From contig SIRV01000135.1 in assembly GCA_004366195.1 (NCBI GenBank), forward strand, positions 1-9,039: a stretch of DNA of 9,039 bases, in the 5' to 3' direction. Position numbers and translations under genes: made by a program. Of this stretch, positions 5,227 to 9,039 are shown piece by piece. The notes beneath the pieces were generated by a model. The model did no database searches and was not told the DNA's origin. It saw only the letters and a program-made list of their open reading frames with translations. Origin of the DNA: Actinomycetota bacterium. Its GTDB lineage: Bacteria; Actinomycetota; UBA4738; HRBIN12. Each line of letters starts with the position of its first letter. Positions within the stretch are counted from its first letter, which is position 1.

Positions 5227-6227
5227 CCAGGCGCGCGACGACCTCCGGCCTCGCCCCCCTCCTCGTCCTCGCCATGACCGTGGCCGTCGTGGCGGCGTCC
5301 TGCGGGGGTTCGGCCGGGACGACCTCCGGCACCGGACCCGCCCCGACCACCCCGACGCCCCAGCGCTCCGACGTGGTCGCCATCGTCGCCAGCGTCGACC
5401 TCTATACCGGCGCGCCCCAGCGGGTCGCGATCGGCCTCGTCACCAACGACAACCGCCTGGTGAGCTACGGCACGGCGGACCTCGCCTTCGAGTACCTCGG
5501 CCCACCGGGGCAACCGGGCGAGCCCCAGCCCGGCCCCAGCGCCGCCGCCACGTTCATCCCCACCTACGGGACCGAGACCGCCGATGCCGACCGTCCCCGC
5601 ATCACCCTCCCCTCCGAGGCCCGCGGCGTCTATGAAGCGAGCGGGGTGACCTTCGACCGAGCCGGGATCTGGCAGGTCCGCGTCACGGTGGACGTCGAGG
5701 GAAGGGGGCCGACGACCGCCCTGGCCGCCTTGCAGGTCGGCGAGGAGCCGGCCCTGCCGGCCCCCGGCGACCCCGCCCCCCGGACCGAGAACCTCACCCT
5801 GGGCTCGAAGGGCGTACCGGAGGCCGCCATCGACTCCCGCGCCGTCACCGAGGGGGAGATCCCCGACCCCGAGCTCCACCGCACCACCATCGCGGAGGCG
5901 ATCCGCGAGGGGCGTCCGGCGCTCGTCGTGTTCGCGACCCCCGTCTACTGCGTCAGCCAGTTCTGCGGGCCGGTGACCGAGATGGTCCAGGACCTGGCGC
6001 GCCGCTACGCCGACCGCGCGGCCTTCATCCACGTCGAGATCTGGAAGGACTACGAGGCCCAGGAGCTGAACGAGGCCGCCGTGGAGTGGCTGCAGATGCC
6101 GGACGGCAACCTCACCGAGCCGTGGCTGTTCCTCATCGGACCCGACGGGAAGATCGTGGACCGCTGGAGCAGCCTCTGGTCCGAGGACGAGGTCGCCCGA
6201 GCCCTGGAGGCACTCCCCGGCCGCTGA
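5223..6227 (+). CDS. Thioredoxin-like lipoprotein with CxxxxC motif
   Basis: This 334-residue exported protein has a hydrophobic signal (about 10-26) ending in AASC, making Cys27 the probable lipidation site, and then a Ser/Thr/Pro/Gly linker. Residues about 50-175 look like a beta-sandwich domain (DVVAIVASVDLYTGAPQRVAIGLVTNDNRLV, later GVTFDRAGIWQVRVTVDVEG). The C-terminal half (about 200-334) resembles a thioredoxin fold: PALVVFATPVYCVSQFCGPVTEMVQDLARRYADRAAFIHVEIW, then EPWLFLIGPDGKIVDRW. Cys243 and Cys248 are separated by four residues instead of the classical two; this CxxxxCGP form occurs in a family of exported thioredoxin-like proteins. A thiol-redox or metal-chaperone role outside the membrane is inferred. 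The ATG at 5223 overlaps the previous stop and has GGAGG at 5211-5215. A TTG further upstream would weaken the signal peptide and is rejected. Confidence 0.85.
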   Translation: MTRRATTSGLAPLLVLAMTVAVVAASCGGSAGTTSGTGPAPTTPTPQRSDVVAIVASVDLYTGAPQRVAIGLVTNDNRLVSYGTADLAFEYLGPPGQPGEPQPGPSAAATFIPTYGTETADADRPRITLPSEARGVYEASGVTFDRAGIWQVRVTVDVEGRGPTTALAALQVGEEPALPAPGDPAPRTENLTLGSKGVPEAAIDSRAVTEGEIPDPELHRTTIAEAIREGRPALVVFATPVYCVSQFCGPVTEMVQDLARRYADRAAFIHVEIWKDYEAQELNEAAVEWLQMPDGNLTEPWLFLIGPDGKIVDRWSSLWSEDEVARALEALPGR

Positions 6228-6255
6228 GGCGCCCCCCGCCCGGCTCCGAGCGCGA

Positions 6256-6261
6256 TACCGT
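6256..6261 (+). promoter_or_regulatory. -10 box of leaderless-type promoter for the CDF exporter
   Basis: TACCGT (TANNNT) is followed by 7 nt and the GTG at 6269, matching the spacing of the other leaderless-type starts. No Shine-Dalgarno and no clear -35 are visible. The gene may also be read through from the lipoprotein operon 41 nt upstream. Confidence 0.5.
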
Positions 6262-6268
6262 TCGAACC

Positions 6269-7255
6269 GTGGACCCACACGCGCACGAGCACCCACCCGA
6301 CCTCCTCGAGGGGGGCCGGAGCGGGATCCGGGCGGTGAAGCTCTCGCTCCTCGGGCTCGGGCTCACCACCCTCGGGCAGCTCGTCGTCGTCCTCCTGAGC
6401 GGCTCCGTCGCCCTCCTCGCCGACACCGTCCACAACGCGGCCGACGCCCTCACCGCCCTGCCGCTCTGGGTCGCCTTCGTCCTCGGCCGCCGGCCCCCCA
6501 GCCGCCGCTATCCCTACGGGCTCCACCGGGCCGAGGACCTGGCCGGCGTGCTCATCGTTCTGGCGATCGCCGCCTCGGGCTGCCTGGCCGCCCTCGAGTC
6601 CGTCCGGCGCCTGCTCGATCCGCGCCCCATCGAGAAGCTGCCCTGGGTGGCCGCGGCGGGCGCTCTGGGGTTCCTGGGGAACGAGGCGGTGGCCTGGTAC
6701 CGGATCCGGGTCGGGCGCCGGATCGGCTCCGCGGCCCTCGTCGCCGACGGCCTCCACGCCCGCGCCGACGGCCTCACCTCCCTGGGGGTGCTGGCGGGCG
6801 CCGCGGGCGTCGCCCTCGGCTTCGAGCGCGCCGACCCGCTCGCGGGCCTCGTCATCACCCTCGCCATCGCCCTCGTGCTGGTCCAGGCCGCCCGCGGCGT
6901 GATCCGGCGGCTCCTCGACGGGACCGACGAGGCCACCGTGATCCTGCTGGAGGAGACGGCGGCCGGCGTCCCGGGCGTCGAGCACGTCACCTCGGCGAGG
7001 GCGCGCTGGACGGGGCACGTGCTCAACGCCGAGCTCGAGATCCAGGTCGATCCCACCCTCACCGTCGAGGAGGGGCACCGGATCGCCGAGGAGGTCGAGC
7101 ACGCCCTGCTCCACCGGCTGCCTCGCCTTCGAGGCGCCACGGTCCACGTGGACCCCCACGACCACCGGCCGCCCTCGGGACCCATGGCGCACCACCGACG
7201 CCCTGCGGGCTCATCGCCGCCGACCCCCGAGGGCTCATCGCCCCCGAGCGCGTAG
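6269..7255 (+). CDS. Cation diffusion facilitator (CDF) family exporter
   Basis: This 328-residue membrane protein exports divalent metal cations, probably Zn2+ or a similar ion, by proton antiport. After a His-containing start (His4, 6, 8) it has about six membrane segments: roughly 24-43, 45-72, 91-112, 125-143, 155-180 and 183-205. The metal site is visible as HxxxD in segment 2 (LLADTVHNAADAL; His55, Asp59) and again in segment 5 (LVADGLHARADGL; His163, Asp167), the pair typical of zinc-type CDFs. A cytoplasmic domain follows (about 215-300) with TSARARWTGHVLNAELEIQVDPTLTVEEGHRIAEEVE. The end is His/Pro-rich (VHVDPHDH, then a tandem GSSPP repeat). The GTG at 6269 is fixed by the -10 box just upstream; the long open frame before it is antisense-free read-through of the preceding gene's other frame. 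Metal identity is not decided by the sequence. Confidence 0.9.
   Translation: MDPHAHEHPPDLLEGGRSGIRAVKLSLLGLGLTTLGQLVVVLLSGSVALLADTVHNAADALTALPLWVAFVLGRRPPSRRYPYGLHRAEDLAGVLIVLAIAASGCLAALESVRRLLDPRPIEKLPWVAAAGALGFLGNEAVAWYRIRVGRRIGSAALVADGLHARADGLTSLGVLAGAAGVALGFERADPLAGLVITLAIALVLVQAARGVIRRLLDGTDEATVILLEETAAGVPGVEHVTSARARWTGHVLNAELEIQVDPTLTVEEGHRIAEEVEHALLHRLPRLRGATVHVDPHDHRPPSGPMAHHRRPAGSSPPTPEGSSPPSA
7207..7242 (+). repeat. 24-nt-period tandem duplication in the CDF C-terminal tail
   Basis: GGGCTCATCGCC occurs at 7207-7218 and again at 7231-7242, a 24-nt period that preserves frame and encodes a repeated GSSPP. It lies in the disordered tail, just upstream of the rhomboid gene promoter. 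Confidence 0.7.
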
Positions 7256-7258
7256 GAT
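7253..7258 (+). promoter_or_regulatory. -10 box of leaderless-type promoter for the rhomboid gene, overlapping the CDF stop codon
   Basis: TAGGAT (TANNNT) is followed by 7 nt and the ATG at 7266. Its first three bases are the TAG stop of the CDF gene, exactly as at the kinase/phosphatase junction. This favours the ATG at 7266 over the in-frame ATG at 7257, which overlaps the hexamer. Confidence 0.58.
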
Positions 7259-7265
7259 GACCCGG

Positions 7266-8210
7266 ATGGATCTCCCCGAGGGCCCGCCGCTCCCCCCGCC
7301 GCCACCGGTCCCGGCGGTCGAGTACTGCTACCGGCACCCCACCGAGCCGACGCGCGTGCGCTGCACGCGCTGCGGCCGGCCGATCTGCCCCGCCTGCATG
7401 ATCCCCGCCCCGGTCGGGCACCAGTGCCCGGAGTGCGTGGAGCGGGCGCGCCGCGAGTTCGCCCTCGGGCCGGGGCGGCGGATCGCGCTCCGGAGGGTCA
7501 CCGCGACCCGCGTGCTCCTCGCGGCGATCGTGGCGGTCTTCGTGATCGAGCTCGCCGTCGGCGGCCCCACCGCCCTCGGCGACGGCGAGCGCGCGCTCCT
7601 GCGGCTCGGTGCGCTGCAACCGTTCCTGATCGCCGACGGCCAGGTCTACCGGCTGCTCACCGCGATGTTCCTCCACGCGGGCGTCTTCCACATCCTGTTC
7701 AACGGGTGGGCGCTGTGGGTGTTCGGCACGATGGTCGAACGGGACTACGGGACCCCGCGGTTCGTCGCCATCTTCTTCCTCACCGGCCTGCTCGCCAGCG
7801 CGACGTCGTACGCCTTCGGCTCACCCGGGACGATCGGGGTCGGCGCCTCGGGCGCGATCTTCGGGATCTTCGGCGCGTTCGTCGCCTACAACTACCGCCG
7901 CCGGTATCTCGCCCTCGGCGCCGCCAACCTGCGGTGGGCGACGACCCTGCTCCTGCTGAACCTCCTGCTCGCCTTCTCCATCCCCGGCATCGACTGGCGG
8001 GCGCACCTCGGCGGGTTCCTGGCCGGCCTGGCCGCCGGCGCCGTCGCCGAGGGCTGGGGCGACCGCCGCCAACGGCTGGCCGTCGCCGTCGCCGGGTTCC
8101 TCGGCCTCGCCGTCGTCCTCGTCGCGCTCGTCGCCTGGCGCACGGCCGATCTCCGCAGCCTGCCCGAGTTCGAGCAGGCCGTCCGCTACTTCCGGGCGTT
8201 CGCGGGCTGA
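7266..8210 (+). CDS. Rhomboid family intramembrane serine protease with N-terminal B-box-like zinc finger
   Basis: This 314-residue protein joins a cytoplasmic zinc-binding module to a rhomboid protease. A Pro-rich start (7-16) leads to YCYRHPTEPTRVRCTRCGRPICPACMIPAPVGHQCPEC: Cys21, His24, Cys33, Cys36, Cys41, Cys44, His52, Cys54 and Cys57 have B-box/treble-clef-like spacing. The membrane core begins near residue 80. Rhomboid landmarks are LLTAMFLHAGVFHILFNGWALWVFG (His137, His142, Asn146), GVGASGAIFG with nucleophile Ser195, and WRAHLGGFLAG with catalytic His247. The Ser-His dyad is complete, so activity in cleaving membrane-protein substrates is expected; no substrate can be named. The same zinc-finger/rhomboid layout is common in actinobacteria. 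It converges on a beta-propeller gene 15 nt away. Start choice follows the promoter geometry. Confidence 0.93.
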   Translation: MDLPEGPPLPPPPPVPAVEYCYRHPTEPTRVRCTRCGRPICPACMIPAPVGHQCPECVERARREFALGPGRRIALRRVTATRVLLAAIVAVFVIELAVGGPTALGDGERALLRLGALQPFLIADGQVYRLLTAMFLHAGVFHILFNGWALWVFGTMVERDYGTPRFVAIFFLTGLLASATSYAFGSPGTIGVGASGAIFGIFGAFVAYNYRRRYLALGAANLRWATTLLLLNLLLAFSIPGIDWRAHLGGFLAGLAAGAVAEGWGDRRQRLAVAVAGFLGLAVVLVALVAWRTADLRSLPEFEQAVRYFRAFAG

Positions 8211-8219
8211 GCGCCCGCG
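8201..8219. terminator. Hairpin at the convergent rhomboid/beta-propeller junction
   Basis: CGCGGGC (8201-8207) pairs with GCCCGCG (8213-8219) over a 5-nt loop, a 7-bp all-GC stem that includes the rhomboid stop codon in its loop. No T-tract follows. Tail-less hairpins of this kind are proposed terminators in high-GC actinobacteria. It sits where both convergent transcripts must end, so a two-way role is plausible but unproven. Confidence 0.45.
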
Positions 8220-8225
8220 CGGGGC

Positions 8226-9039
8226 TCACGCTCGCCCGAGCGCGTAGAGCCCGCCGTCCCGCGAGCCGACGTAGATCCGGCCCCGCCAGACCGAGGGCGT
8301 GGCCTCGATGCACCCGCCGACGCGCACCGCCCACAGCTCGCGCGGCTCCCGGTGCGGGTCGCCGGAGAGGTCGAACGCGTGGAGCGTTCCGCCGCAATCG
8401 CCCTGGAGCAGCACCCCGTCCACCGGCACCGGCGAGGACCAGGTCGGTCCCACCAAGTGGATGCGCCACGCCTCCTCGCCGGTCTCGCGGTCGATCGCGA
8501 TGAGGTCTCCCGCGTTCGTGGCCACGTAGAGCATGTCCCCGTACAGCGCCGGGGTGGCCCACACCCCGCCGAGGCCGTCCGCCCCGCGCTCGGGCACGGG
8601 GAAGCCCCACACCAGCGGGTCGCGCGGCCGGCTGGGATCGAGCTTCATCACCTGGCCCACCTCGGCCGAGCGCGCGTTGAACCGCTGGAGCTCGCTGGCC
8701 ACGTACAGGTACCCCTCCTCGTCGATGACGACGGTGGCGTCGGTGTCGTCCCCGGTCCAGAAGCGGAACACCCGCCGCGCCCGGTCGCCGCGGCCGGCCA
8801 GGATCCGTGAGACGTCCCAGCCCTGGACCAGCCCGCCGGAGTTGGCGAAGTAGACGATCCCGTCCCGCTCCGCGACGGAGCCCTCGATCGAGACGTCGGT
8901 GTCGGGCAGGGCGGCCATCAGCGCGTCGTCGAACCCCGGCGCGGTGAACACCACCTCGGGATCCACGGTGACGAGCCCGTCCCGGTCGTAGCCCCGGTTC
9001 AGGCGGATCACGTACAACCAGGAGTTCTCGCCTCCCTCG
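8226..9039 (-). CDS. PQQ-type beta-propeller repeat protein (N-terminus cut by window edge)
   Basis: The frame is open from the right edge to a TGA at 8226-8228, giving the last 271 residues of a larger protein. It shows repeated propeller-blade patterns: GIVYFANSGGLVQGWDVS, GYLYVASELQRFNARS, MLYVATNAGDLIAIDRETGEEAWRI, VLLQGDCGGTLHAFDLSGD and a final RIYVGSRDGGLYALGRA. The GxLxAxDxxTGexxW repeat is that of PQQ-binding-like/WD40-like propellers (as in BamB or quinoprotein dehydrogenases). No catalytic or heme motif is visible in this part, so a scaffold or secreted binding role is as likely as an enzyme. The true start lies outside: codons before residue TTG at 9017 continue as sensible protein (GGENSWLYVIRL). 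It converges on the rhomboid gene. Confidence 0.87.
   Translation of the reverse strand, partial: EGGENSWLYVIRLNRGYDRDGLVTVDPEVVFTAPGFDDALMAALPDTDVSIEGSVAERDGIVYFANSGGLVQGWDVSRILAGRGDRARRVFRFWTGDDTDATVVIDEEGYLYVASELQRFNARSAEVGQVMKLDPSRPRDPLVWGFPVPERGADGLGGVWATPALYGDMLYVATNAGDLIAIDRETGEEAWRIHLVGPTWSSPVPVDGVLLQGDCGGTLHAFDLSGDPHREPRELWAVRVGGCIEATPSVWRGRIYVGSRDGGLYALGRA

Noticed and set aside
6228..6255. Terminator between the thioredoxin-like gene and the CDF gene
   Set aside because: The GC-rich run offers no stem longer than a few base pairs and no T-tract.
4920..6296. Long minus-strand open frame opposite the two lipoprotein genes
   Set aside because: The opposite strand encodes two clear signal peptides and a thioredoxin-like domain; the minus frame shows only Gly/Asp/Arg-rich low-complexity protein.

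Overview
The window is very GC-rich (third codon positions almost all G/C) and reads as chromosomal DNA of an actinobacterium. The clearest taxonomic marker is a block of three genes: an MSMEG_4193-type histidine phosphatase, a DUF3090 protein and an SCO1664-type kinase-like protein. This block is characteristic of Actinomycetota. Repeated leaderless-type promoters (a TANNNT hexamer 6-7 nt before GTG/ATG) and a Streptomyces-like PHO box agree with that. I cannot place it more finely; an uncultured or deep-branching lineage is possible. Apart from the two edge-truncated genes I see no broken genes, and there are no RNA genes, IS elements or CRISPR arrays.

Region 1 (1-1831) is a phosphate-response locus. 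A pstS phosphate-binding lipoprotein gene (minus strand, C-terminus cut by the left edge) is divergent from a PhoR/SenX3-type sensor kinase. The shared 166-bp intergenic region holds two 11-nt direct repeats of the PHO-box type (GTTCACN). No response regulator gene lies beside the kinase.

Region 2 (1842-4439, plus strand) is a tight four-gene run: histidine phosphatase, DUF3090 protein with a C-terminal cysteine cluster, SCO1664-family PI3/4-kinase-like protein and Ogt-type DNA alkyltransferase. The first gene looks leaderless. The downstream genes overlap or nearly abut and have strong Shine-Dalgarno sequences. The first three form a conserved actinobacterial module of unknown function.

Region 3 (4440-7255, plus strand) begins with a 208-bp spacer containing a 13-bp inverted repeat. 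It is followed by two overlapping lipoprotein genes, one small with spaced histidines and one with a thioredoxin-like CxxxxC domain, and then a CDF-family cation exporter with its own leaderless promoter. Metal or redox homeostasis at the membrane is a reasonable but unproven theme.

Region 4 (7266-9039) holds a rhomboid protease with an N-terminal B-box-like zinc finger (plus strand), converging on a PQQ-type beta-propeller protein (minus strand, N-terminus cut by the right edge), with a hairpin at the junction.

The most notable points are the uniform leaderless promoter layout, in which the TAG stop of one gene twice doubles as the start of the -10 box of the next, the PHO box, and the kinase-like/phosphatase/DUF3090 module.
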